Of a stretch of 64,000 nt of DNA, positions 56,991 to 64,000 are shown piece by piece. Every line of letters starts with the position of its first letter. Position 1 is the stretch's first letter. Where the stretch lies: positions 1-64,000 of the forward strand of contig JABURR010000046.1 in NCBI GenBank assembly GCA_014762635.1, read 5' to 3'. Origin of the DNA: Paracoccaceae bacterium (lineage in GTDB: Bacteria > Pseudomonadota > Alphaproteobacteria > Rhodobacterales > Rhodobacteraceae). The notes under the pieces are model-generated. The model was not told the origin of the DNA. It saw only the letters and a list, made by a program, of their open reading frames with translations, and made no database searches. Made by a program: the position numbers and the translations under genes.

Positions 56991-58295
56991 TCAGCGCTCG
57001 GGGATCAAGCCGCGCGGGCTGAACCGCAACACCAGCAGCAGGACCAGACCCATGGTCAGCAGGCGCATATGCGCGGCGCTGTCCAGAAGATGCACCTTGA
57101 GTGCGGAGCCATCCGCCATGCCCGAGGTCACCTGTTCCATCAGCCAGCGGCCCATCGGCTCCACCTGGACCCAGAGGAACCAGATCAGGAAGCCGCCCAG
57201 AACCGCGCCCCAGTTGTTGCCCGAACCACCCACGATCACCATAACCCAGATCAGGAAGGTGAAGCGCAGCGGCTGGTAGGTGCCCGGCGTCAGCTGCCCG
57301 TCGAGCGTGGTCATCATCGCGCCCGCCAGCCCGCAAACGGCAGAGCCCAGGATGAAGATCTGCAGGTGCCGGCGTGTCACGTCCTTGCCCATCGCCTCGG
57401 CGGCGGTCTCGTTATCGCGGATCGCGCGCATCATCCGGCCCCAGGGCGAGTTCAGTGCCCGCTCCAAAAGCCAGATCAGCCCCAGCAGGATTACCGCGAA
57501 CAGCCCCGCGTACATCAGCTTCACCACGACGGACGAGGCCGTCACCGGGTCGAGGCCCCAGCCGGTCATCCGGTCGCTGAAGCTGGCCGACTCCTGCAGG
57601 TCGATCTCATAGGGGACCGGGCGCGGGATGCCGATCACGTTTTTCACGCCGCGGCTCAGCCAGTCCTCGTTTTTCAGGATGGCGATGATGATCTCGGCAA
57701 TTCCCAGGGTCGCGATGGCCAGGTAGTCCGAGCGCAGGCCAAGCGCGGTCTTGCCGACGATCCAGGCCGCCCCCGCCGCCAGCAGCGCGCCAACGGGCCA
57801 GCCGATGATCACCGGCAGGCCCAAGCCTCCGAGATAACCGGTGGAGGCCGGGTTCACCGCCTCGATCGCCTCGACAGCACCGTCGAACAGCCAGCGGAAA
57901 ACGATGAATCCTACCAGCAGAACCGCAACCACCGTCAGGTTGCGCGCGCGGCCCTTGGCGAGTTTCTTCCACGACTGGATCGCCGCGAAGATCGTCCCCG
58001 CACCCACCAGCAGCGCAAGGATCACCCGGCCACCGCCAGCGGCCCAGGCTTCGTTCACCGGCGGCATGGCGACGACGACCGCGCCAAGCCCACCAAGCGC
58101 CACGAAGCCCATGACACCCACGTTGAACAGGCCCGCATAGCCCCATTGCATGTTCACACCCAGCGCCATGATGGCCGAGATCAGCCCCATGTTCAGGATG
58201 GCGAGCGCCACGTTCCAGCTTTGCAGGAAGCCGGTCAGCAGGATCAGCGCGAAGACGGCGGCGAAAAGGGCGATGTTCTTGGTCTGACGTGTCAT
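56991..58295 (-). CDS. livM: branched-chain-type ABC transporter permease LivM (second system)
   Basis: 434 residues, about 100 longer than the LivM at 9974-10957. The LivM signature LGVNMQWGYAGLFNVGVMGF is near residue 45; a region of about 100 residues after it (with SWKKLAKGRARNLTVVAVLL, two additional membrane segments) is absent from the shorter paralogue. IRDNETAAEAMGKDVTRRHL forms the ATPase-contact loop. ATG 58295 overlaps the livH stop as ATGA. Confidence 0.92.
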   Translation of the reverse strand: MTRQTKNIALFAAVFALILLTGFLQSWNVALAILNMGLISAIMALGVNMQWGYAGLFNVGVMGFVALGGLGAVVVAMPPVNEAWAAGGGRVILALLVGAGTIFAAIQSWKKLAKGRARNLTVVAVLLVGFIVFRWLFDGAVEAIEAVNPASTGYLGGLGLPVIIGWPVGALLAAGAAWIVGKTALGLRSDYLAIATLGIAEIIIAILKNEDWLSRGVKNVIGIPRPVPYEIDLQESASFSDRMTGWGLDPVTASSVVVKLMYAGLFAVILLGLIWLLERALNSPWGRMMRAIRDNETAAEAMGKDVTRRHLQIFILGSAVCGLAGAMMTTLDGQLTPGTYQPLRFTFLIWVMVIVGGSGNNWGAVLGGFLIWFLWVQVEPMGRWLMEQVTSGMADGSALKVHLLDSAAHMRLLTMGLVLLLVLRFSPRGLIPER

Positions 58296-59302
58296 ACCGC
58301 TTTCCCCTTGAACAGGCCCGTTGGGCGGAACAGCAGAACGATCACCAGGATCACGAAGGAAACGGCGAACTTGTAGTCGGTCGAGAGCAACTGGACGAGG
58401 CTGTCCGGCTCCCACGCCTCGGGCAGCAGATAGCCTGCGACCTTCTTGAAGGCATAGGTCACCGTCACCTCGGAGAAGGCGATGACGAACCCGCCCGCGA
58501 TGGCGCCGATCGGGTTGCCAAGGCCGCCCACGATGGCGGAGGCGAAGATCGGTAGCAGGATCTGCAGATAGACGAACGGCTTGAACGATTTGTCGAGGCC
58601 ATAGAGCGTGCCCGCGATCGTCGCCAGCGCCGCCACGATCAGCCAGGTGATGGTCACGACCTTCTCGGGGTTCACGCCCGATAGCAGCGCCAGGTCCTCG
58701 TTATCCGAGAAGGCGCGCATCGACTTGCCCGTGCGCGTCTTGTTGAGGAACCAGAACAGTGCCGCCACGGTCACCACGGCGGTCACCAGCGTGATGACTT
58801 GCGTGGTGCGGATCGCAAGGCCCTCGTTCAGCCCGGTCATCTGCTTGAACTCGCGCGCGCTGATCAGGAACCGCGCGCCATCCACGAAAATCCGTTCATC
58901 AACCCCGATGATCAGGCGCACGACGCCGTTCAGCACGAACATCACCCCCATCGAGGCGATGAGGAAGATCACCGGCGCGGCCTTCACCTGTCGGTAGAAC
59001 CGGAACACGCTGCGATCCACGGCCAGAACCAGAAGCATGGTCCCCAGAATGCCGAAGGGCAGGGCGAGCAGCGCCGTCGGAAGCGGCCCAAGGCTCACCC
59101 CCATGCCCTGCAGCCCCCATGTGACGAGGATCGTCAGCATGGTGCCAAAGGCCATCATCTCGCCATGGGCGAGGTTCGAGAAGCGCAGCACGCCATAGAT
59201 CAGCGTGACCCCCAGCGCACCAAGCGCAAGCTGCGCCCCATAGGCGGTGGCCGGGACGATCACGAAATTGGCAAGCGCGACGATTGCGTTGAGAAGATCC
59301 AT
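58292..59302 (-). CDS. livH: branched-chain-type ABC transporter permease LivH (second system)
   Basis: 336 residues, mostly membrane-embedded. LIYGVLRFSNLAHGEMMAFG near residue 35 is the LivH signature, and NEDLALLSGVNPEKVVTITW the late cytoplasmic loop. The ATG at 59302 was preferred because GGGGGG lies 7 bases upstream; a GTG immediately after the livF stop (59305) is the alternative. The ATGA overlap with livM implies coupled translation. Confidence 0.92.
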   Translation of the reverse strand: MDLLNAIVALANFVIVPATAYGAQLALGALGVTLIYGVLRFSNLAHGEMMAFGTMLTILVTWGLQGMGVSLGPLPTALLALPFGILGTMLLVLAVDRSVFRFYRQVKAAPVIFLIASMGVMFVLNGVVRLIIGVDERIFVDGARFLISAREFKQMTGLNEGLAIRTTQVITLVTAVVTVAALFWFLNKTRTGKSMRAFSDNEDLALLSGVNPEKVVTITWLIVAALATIAGTLYGLDKSFKPFVYLQILLPIFASAIVGGLGNPIGAIAGGFVIAFSEVTVTYAFKKVAGYLLPEAWEPDSLVQLLSTDYKFAVSFVILVIVLLFRPTGLFKGKAV

Positions 59303-59305
59303 CAC

Positions 59306-60016
59306 TCAGCCCCCCAGGAAGGTCCGGCGCACTTCCTGGTCGGCCAGGAGCGCCTTTCCGGTGTCGGTATAGGCGTTGCGGCCCTGGACCAGCACGTAGC
59401 CCATATGCGCGATTTCCAGCGCCTGGCGGGCGTTCTGCTCCACCATCAGGATGGTGATGCCCGCGCGGGCGACCTCGATGATGCGGTCGAACAACTCGTC
59501 CATGACGATCGGGCTGACGCCCGCGGTGGGTTCGTCCAGCATCAGCACCTTGGGCTGGGTCATCAGCGCGCGGCCCACGGCCACCTGCTGACGCTGACCG
59601 CCCGATAGCTCCCCGGCGGCCTGCTGGCGTTTCTCCCGCAGGATCGGGAACAGGTCGTAGACCTGCTCCATCGTGGCGGTGATATCGTCGCGACGCAGGA
59701 AGGCCCCCATCTCGAGGTTTTCCTCGACGGTCATCGAGGTGAAGATGTTGTTGGTTTGGGGCACGAAAGCCATGCCCTTGGCCACGCGGTCCTGCGGCGA
59801 AAGCTGGGTGATATCCTCGCCGTCGATGCGGACGGATCCGCCGCGCAGGTTCAGCATCCCGAAGACCGCCTTCATCGCGGTCGACTTGCCCGCGCCGTTG
59901 GGGCCCACGATGACCGCAATCTGGCCTTTTTCGGCGGCAACGGTGCAGTCGTGAAGGATGTCCGTGGGGCCGTAGCCGCCCGTCATCTTGTCACCAATCA
60001 GGAAGGGCTCAGCCAT
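59306..60016 (-). CDS. livF: branched-chain-type ABC transporter ATP-binding protein LivF (second system)
   Basis: 236 residues. Walker A is GPNGAGKST, signature LSGGQRQQV, Walker B VLMLDEPTAGVSP. VAKGMAFVPQTNNIFTSMTV (Q-loop region) is of the LivF type. No ribosome site is clear. An 11-bp tandem repeat array (60040-60083) fills the short gap between this gene and livG upstream. Confidence 0.92.
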   Translation of the reverse strand: MAEPFLIGDKMTGGYGPTDILHDCTVAAEKGQIAVIVGPNGAGKSTAMKAVFGMLNLRGGSVRIDGEDITQLSPQDRVAKGMAFVPQTNNIFTSMTVEENLEMGAFLRRDDITATMEQVYDLFPILREKRQQAAGELSGGQRQQVAVGRALMTQPKVLMLDEPTAGVSPIVMDELFDRIIEVARAGITILMVEQNARQALEIAHMGYVLVQGRNAYTDTGKALLADQEVRRTFLGG

Positions 60017-60039
60017 GGGGCACCGCCCGTTCCCGGACG

Positions 60040-60083
60040 CAAAGTCCGTTGAAAGTCCGATAGAATTCCGATGGTTTTCCGAT
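60040..60083 (-). repeat. 11-bp tandem repeat, four units (second locus)
   Basis: Read on the minus strand from 60083: ATCGGAAAACC, ATCGGAATTCT, ATCGGACTTTC, AACGGACTTTG, each exactly 11 bp. Units two and three match units two and three of the array at 88-131 except for one base. Both arrays point toward the next downstream gene. Confidence 0.85.
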
Positions 60084-60090
60084 CGTCATT

Positions 60091-60867
60091 TCACGCAGTT
60101 TCCTTGTTTTTCAGACCGGTGCCAAGGTAGGCCTCGATCACCGCCTCGTTCTGCATGATTTCCTCGGCCTTGCCTTCGGCCAGCACCTTGCCCTCGGCCA
60201 TGACGATGACCGGATCGCAGAGGCGGCCGATGAAATCCATGTCATGTTCGATGACGCAGAAGGTGTAGCCGCGTTCCTTGTTGAGGCGCACGATGGCATC
60301 GCCGATGGTGTTCAGGAGGGTCCGGTTCACGCCCGCGCCGACCTCGTCGAGGAAGACGATCTTGGCGTCGACCATCATCGTGCGACCAAGCTCGAGCAGC
60401 TTCTTCTGGCCGCCGGAAAGGTTCCCGGCCTTTTCATCCTTGAGGTGATCAATCGTCAGGAATTCAAGGACTTCGTCGGCCTTCTTGAGAAGATCGCGTT
60501 CTTCCTGTTCGATGCGTGCGCGGCCGAACCAGGCGTTCCAGAGCGTCTCACCCGACTGACCACTGGGCACCATCATCAGGTTCTCGCGCACGGTCATGGA
60601 GCTGAACTCATGCGCGATCTGGAAGGTGCGCAGAAGCCCCTTGTGGAACAACTCGTGCGGCGGCAGGCCGGTGATATCCTCGCCATCCATCAACACGCGC
60701 CCGGAGGTCGGTGTCAGAACCCCGGCGATCACGTTGAAAAGCGTGGTTTTTCCGGCGCCGTTCGGGCCGATCAGCCCGGTTATGCCGCCCTTCTTGATCT
60801 CGAGCGAGGCGCCATCCACCGCGTGGAAGCCGCCGAAATGCTTGTGCAAGTCCTCAACGACGATCAT
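60091..60867 (-). CDS. livG: branched-chain-type ABC transporter ATP-binding protein LivG (second system)
   Basis: 258 residues. Walker A is GPNGAGKTT, signature LSGGQKKLLE, Walker B IVFLDEVGAGV with the switch histidine in VIEHDMDFIG. The ATG at 60867 was preferred since AGGGG lies six bases upstream and the protein then starts MIVVEDLHKHFGG; an ATG two codons earlier touches the ribosome site. The gene order binding protein, G, F, H, M differs from the first system (H, M, G, F). Confidence 0.92.
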   Translation of the reverse strand: MIVVEDLHKHFGGFHAVDGASLEIKKGGITGLIGPNGAGKTTLFNVIAGVLTPTSGRVLMDGEDITGLPPHELFHKGLLRTFQIAHEFSSMTVRENLMMVPSGQSGETLWNAWFGRARIEQEERDLLKKADEVLEFLTIDHLKDEKAGNLSGGQKKLLELGRTMMVDAKIVFLDEVGAGVNRTLLNTIGDAIVRLNKERGYTFCVIEHDMDFIGRLCDPVIVMAEGKVLAEGKAEEIMQNEAVIEAYLGTGLKNKETA

Positions 60868-60906
60868 GCCCATCCCCTGTCAGAACCGCTGCGCTGTATA
60901 GAGAAA

Positions 60907-60930
60907 CAGCCCGGTTTCGCAACCGGGCTG
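60907..60930 (-). terminator. stem-loop between binding-protein gene and livG
   Basis: CAGCCCGGTT (60907-60916) pairs with AACCGGGCTG (60921-60930), a perfect 10-bp stem with loop TCGC. On the minus strand TTTCTC follows. It lies 24 bp after the binding-protein stop and probably attenuates the downstream genes. Confidence 0.75.
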
Positions 60931-60954
60931 CCCTGTTAAATGAGGATCACGAGA

Positions 60955-62148
60955 TCAGCGGTACTGGACCGTCGAAATCTCGCCACCCTTCATCTCGATC
61001 TGGCGGTAGTTGCCGGCGCTTTCGCCGGGGCCGATCAGTTCCACGGCGGTGCCGCCAACGTAATCGACGTCTCCGCCTTCCGCGATGATCTTCAGGGCCT
61101 TGGCCAGCTCACCGGGGTAGATCGGCTCACCCGGGGCGTTGGCCACGTGCAGAACGTGATCCTTGTAGACAGCCGGATCGGACGAGCCTGCCGCTTGCAT
61201 GGCCAGCATGATCAGCGCCGCAGCGTCGTAGCTTTCCGGGGTGAAGGGCGAGGAGGCGTCGAAGGCATCGCCCACGATCTCGGCGAACTTGGCGGCGCCG
61301 GGGCTGTCGGTGCCCGGGTGCTGACCGGTCGAGCCGTCGATTTCCGAACCGAAGCGGCTTTCCAGCACGTCGCTGATCATCCCGTCGGGGAAGTGGAACG
61401 TGTCGAAGGCACCCGAGTCGATCGCGGCGCGCACCACGCCCGAACCGCCCTGATCGACGTAGCCTGCCACGACGAGGCGGTCACCACCGGCAGAGGCCAG
61501 AGCGCCGACTTCAGCCGAGTAGTCGGCCTTGCCGTCTTCGTGGGCGGCGTTGATGGTCACCTTGCCGCCACGCTCGGTGTAGGCGGCTTCGAAGCTGTCA
61601 GCCAGGCCCTTGCCGTAGTCGTTGTTGGTGTAGGTGACGGCGACTTCCTTGATGCCCTGCTCCAGCAGGATTTCGGCCATCACGACGCCCTGACGCGCAT
61701 CCGACGGGGCGGTGCGGAAGAACAGGCCGTTGTCTTCGGCGGTCGACAGCGCCGGAGAGGTGGCGGAGGGCGAGATCATCACGACACCGTTCGCCACGGC
61801 GACGTTGGCAAGGATGGCACCGGTCACGCCCGAGCAGTCCGCGCCCATGATGCCCTTAACGCCGTCACCGGTGATCAGGCGTTCGGCGGCAGCGGTGGCC
61901 GCACCGGCGTCGATACAGGTCGAGTCAGCCCGCACCGGGGTGACTTTCGCGCCGCCCAGCAGGGCGCCGGATTCGGTCACTTCGGCCATCGCCAGTTCGG
62001 CGCCGCTGGCCATCTGCGGGGTCAGCGATTCAATCGGGCCGGTGAAGCCCAGGATGACGCCAAGCTTGATTTCCTCGGCATGGCCACCAGCAAAGGCGGT
62101 GCCAGCGGTCAGCGCGGTGACAGCCGTGGCAGCAAGAAGTTTCTTCAT
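60955..62148 (-). CDS. ABC transporter substrate-binding protein, branched-chain type (second system)
   Basis: 397 residues with a clear signal peptide (MKKLLAATAVTALTAGTAFA, cleavage near residue 20) followed by EEIKLGVILGFTGPIESL. Cysteines in DSTCIDAG and MGADCSGVTG may form a disulfide as in LivK-type proteins. GGGAG precedes the ATG. The ligand could be an amino acid, amide, urea-like or aromatic compound; the sequence alone does not decide. Confidence 0.92.
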   Translation of the reverse strand: MKKLLAATAVTALTAGTAFAGGHAEEIKLGVILGFTGPIESLTPQMASGAELAMAEVTESGALLGGAKVTPVRADSTCIDAGAATAAAERLITGDGVKGIMGADCSGVTGAILANVAVANGVVMISPSATSPALSTAEDNGLFFRTAPSDARQGVVMAEILLEQGIKEVAVTYTNNDYGKGLADSFEAAYTERGGKVTINAAHEDGKADYSAEVGALASAGGDRLVVAGYVDQGGSGVVRAAIDSGAFDTFHFPDGMISDVLESRFGSEIDGSTGQHPGTDSPGAAKFAEIVGDAFDASSPFTPESYDAAALIMLAMQAAGSSDPAVYKDHVLHVANAPGEPIYPGELAKALKIIAEGGDVDYVGGTAVELIGPGESAGNYRQIEMKGGEISTVQYR

Positions 62149-62251
62149 GATTATCTCCCAGTTGGATATTGATCCTGGCGCGAACGTTATTTCGACCCGA
62201 TGAAAAAGAAAAGCCCGCGCCGAATGTTTGACGCAGGGTCAACTCTGCAGC

Positions 62252-63256
62252 CTAGAGCGGAGCGCGCGCCGCATGGCTTCCGCGTTCGCGATAGGGGGTC
62301 GTCTCGTAATGCGCCCGGTAACATTTCGAGAAATGCGACGGGCTGGCAAAGCCGCAGGCCAAGGCGACGTTGATCACCGACATGTCGGTCTGCATCAACA
62401 GGTTACGCGCCTTCTGAAGCCGCAATTCCATGTAATAGCGCTTGGGGCTGCGGCTCATGTAGCGCCGGAACAGGCGTTCCAGCTGGCGCGTGGACATGCC
62501 GACTTCCTTGGCCAGAGTGGCCGGGCTGATCGGGTCCTCGATATTGGCTTCCATCTTCTGGATCACAGCCGACAGCTTCGGGTGGCGCACCCCGATCCGG
62601 GTGGGGACAGAAAGCCTCTGCGTGTCCTGATCGGTGCGGATGGAGGAATAGATCTGCTGATCGGCCACCGCGTTGGCCAGTTCCTCGCCGTGGTCATCAG
62701 CGATGATCTTCAGCATCAGGTCGACTGACGAGGCGCCACCGGCCGTCGTCATGCGGTTGCCGTCCACCACGAACACGGACTTGGTCAGCGTCACCTCTTC
62801 GAATTCCTCGAAGAAGCTGTCCTGGTTTTCCCAATGGGTCGTGGCGCGTTTGCCGTCCAGCAATCCCGCCTTGGCCAAGGTATAGGCTGCCGTGCAGAGC
62901 CCGCCGATCGTTGCGCCGCGCCGCGCCTCGCGCCGCAGCCAGTTCAGGATCTTCTTCGTCGAGGCCGACTGGATATCGAGGCCGCCGCAGACAAGCACCG
63001 TATCTTCGCGGTTGAGTTCTTCGAGATCGCCATCAAGCCGGAACGCGGGACCGGCGGAACAGGATACCTCATCACCGTTTTCTCCGATGATCCGCCAATC
63101 ATAAAGCGGCCGGCCAGCGACGCGGTTCGCAATTCTCAGGCTGTCGATCGCGCCGGCAAAGGACAAAAGGGTGAATCTGGGCAACAATACGAATACAAAA
63201 CGCTTCGGCTTCTTGCCGGAAGCGTCCACGTCGACGTGGAAATCAACGCTCTCCAT
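62252..63256 (-). CDS. GlxA family (DJ-1/PfpI plus AraC) transcriptional regulator
   Basis: 334 residues: an N-terminal DJ-1/PfpI-like domain (residues ~18-200; VLLPRFTLLSFAGAIDSLR, GGLCTAAYTLAKAGLLDG) and a C-terminal AraC helix-turn-helix pair (~230-325; LAKEVGMSTRQLERLFRRYM, ALACGFASPSHFSKCYRAHY). The nucleophile-elbow cysteine (GLCTAA) is retained. It lies 100 bp upstream of the second liv operon on the same strand and may activate it. Relatives regulate arginine, carnitine and glycine betaine catabolism. Confidence 0.88.
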   Translation of the reverse strand: MESVDFHVDVDASGKKPKRFVFVLLPRFTLLSFAGAIDSLRIANRVAGRPLYDWRIIGENGDEVSCSAGPAFRLDGDLEELNREDTVLVCGGLDIQSASTKKILNWLRREARRGATIGGLCTAAYTLAKAGLLDGKRATTHWENQDSFFEEFEEVTLTKSVFVVDGNRMTTAGGASSVDLMLKIIADDHGEELANAVADQQIYSSIRTDQDTQRLSVPTRIGVRHPKLSAVIQKMEANIEDPISPATLAKEVGMSTRQLERLFRRYMSRSPKRYYMELRLQKARNLLMQTDMSVINVALACGFASPSHFSKCYRAHYETTPYRERGSHAARAPL

Positions 63257-63366
63257 CGGGTGTTCCCATCTTATTTTTCCAACACCGAACCACCTTTGCG
63301 TGGGGGGATCAAGATGTGATCAGAATTTGGGCGTATGGTCGCTTTTCGGCATCGAAAGATCGAGGT

Positions 63367-63395
63367 TTGCAGCCGGTCCCTCATCTGCCTATAAG
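63367..63395 (+). promoter_or_regulatory. promoter of the DAHP synthase gene
   Basis: TTGCAG (63367-63372) and TATAAG (63390-63395) with exactly 17 bases between, 36 bp before the start codon. Confidence 0.6.
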
Positions 63396-63430
63396 CGAGG
63401 CCTGAAATTGCAAACTTCCGGAGCAAGACG

Positions 63431-64000
63431 ATGAGCGAGTGGGTGAAATCGGGGTGGCGGTCCAAGCCGAGGGTTCAGATGCCCGATTATACGGATCCCG
63501 AGGCACTGAAAGCCGTGGAGGCACAGCTTTCCAAGTATCCGCCGCTCGTGTTTGCAGGCGAGGCCCGGACGCTGAAAAAAGAACTCGGGAAAGCATCCCG
63601 GGGTGAGGCCTTCCTGCTGCAGGGCGGGGACTGCGCCGAGAGCTTTGCCGAATTCTCGGCGGATTCGATCCGCGACACGTTCAAGGTCATGCTGCAGATG
63701 GCCATGGTGCTGACCTATGGCGCCAAGGTTCCGGTGGTGAAGGTCGGGCGCATGGCCGGTCAATTCGCCAAGCCGCGCTCGGCGCCCGTCGAGAAGGTGG
63801 GCGAGGTGGAACTGCCGTCCTACCGTGGCGATATCATCAACGGTTTCGAGTTCACCTCCGAGGCCCGGGTGCCCGATCCCGCGCGGATGCTGCAGGCCTA
63901 TACCCAAGCCGCGGCGTCGCTGAACCTGCTGCGCGCCTTCTCGAAGGGTGGTTTTGCCGATATTCACCGGGTTCATTCCTGGACGCTGGGTTTCACCGAC
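63431..64000 (+). CDS. class II 3-deoxy-7-phosphoheptulonate (DAHP) synthase, 5' part
   Basis: First step of the shikimate pathway: phosphoenolpyruvate plus erythrose 4-phosphate. The 190 residues visible include the class II features [10 protein letters not shown] (near residue 38), [14 protein letters not shown] with the metal-binding cysteine (near 66), and [14 protein letters not shown] (near 105). The ATG follows GGAG at a short distance. The gene continues beyond the window edge; the full protein is normally about 450-460 residues. Confidence 0.93.
   Translation, partial: MSEWVKSGWRSKPRVQMPDYTDPEALKAVEAQLSKYPPLVFAGEARTLKKELGKASRGEAFLLQGGDCAESFAEFSADSIRDTFKVMLQMAMVLTYGAKVPVVKVGRMAGQFAKPRSAPVEKVGEVELPSYRGDIINGFEFTSEARVPDPARMLQAYTQAAASLNLLRAFSKGGFADIHRVHSWTLGFTD

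Overview
The window reads as a chromosomal segment of a high-GC alphaproteobacterium, most likely of the Roseobacter group (Rhodobacterales). The evidence is a CckA homologue with a CtrA-type box in front of it, LexA boxes of the alphaproteobacterial GTTC-N7-GTTC type at recA, a HemB without the zinc-cysteine cluster, an aglEFGAK alpha-glucoside locus, DUF6455 and Hint-domain proteins, and many solute-binding-protein transporters. No transposase, phage gene, CRISPR array or rRNA was found. Two tRNAs are present: the 3' part of tRNA-Gly(CCC) at the left edge and a complete tRNA-Leu(CAA) near 55.4 kb.

Layout. 0-0.8 kb: tRNA-Gly end, an 11-bp tandem repeat, a small DUF6455 cysteine protein and a coding-like remnant. 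0.8-6.5 kb: a complete arginine-to-spermidine operon by the carboxyspermidine route (arginine decarboxylase, carboxynorspermidine dehydrogenase family, a GNAT acetyltransferase, carboxynorspermidine decarboxylase family, agmatinase). 6.5-12.4 kb: a catechol 2,3-dioxygenase-type enzyme, a free-standing Lrp/AsnC ligand-binding domain and a five-gene branched-chain-type ABC transporter, probably one import/ring-cleavage unit. 12.5-14.9 kb: quinone oxidoreductase diverging from a MetE-C-terminal-like methyltransferase. 14.9-24.6 kb: DUF2848 and glucokinase, the LacI-type regulator AglR, and divergent aglEFGAK, with clear palindromic operators. 24.7-29.7 kb: a TRAP transporter diverging from an HpaI-type aldolase and a TDT-family permease. 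29.8-47 kb: core genes (guaB, rsmB-like, cckA, recA, alaS, typA, hemB, mfd) with small companions. 47-51.6 kb: a tightly overlapped minus-strand cluster (AMP-dependent ligase, FrnE/DsbA-like protein, membrane methyltransferase, MFS efflux) beside a divergent XRE-cupin regulator. 51.6-54.2 kb: arginase and ornithine cyclodeaminase with a divergent Lrp regulator. 54.2-57 kb: DsbB, a YqaA/DedA protein, tRNA-Leu, a Hint protein without the usual cysteine, and a MocA-like nucleotidyltransferase. 57-63.3 kb: a second branched-chain-type ABC operon preceded by a GlxA/AraC regulator. 63.4 kb to the end: the start of a class II DAHP synthase.

How the parts fit. Arginine can go to polyamines at 0.8-6.5 kb or to ornithine and proline at 51.6-53.6 kb, so the window holds both the anabolic and the catabolic branch. 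The agl genes import and hydrolyse alpha-glucosides, and the adjacent glucokinase phosphorylates the glucose released; matching operators lie in the glk, aglR and aglE leaders. In all four binding-protein transport operons a strong stem-loop directly follows the binding-protein gene, as expected if that subunit is made in excess. The least explained items are the 11-bp helically phased tandem repeats shared by two loci 60 kb apart, the 47-51 kb ligase/methyltransferase/efflux cluster, the dioxygenase with its solitary ligand-binding domain, and the Hint protein lacking its nucleophile.
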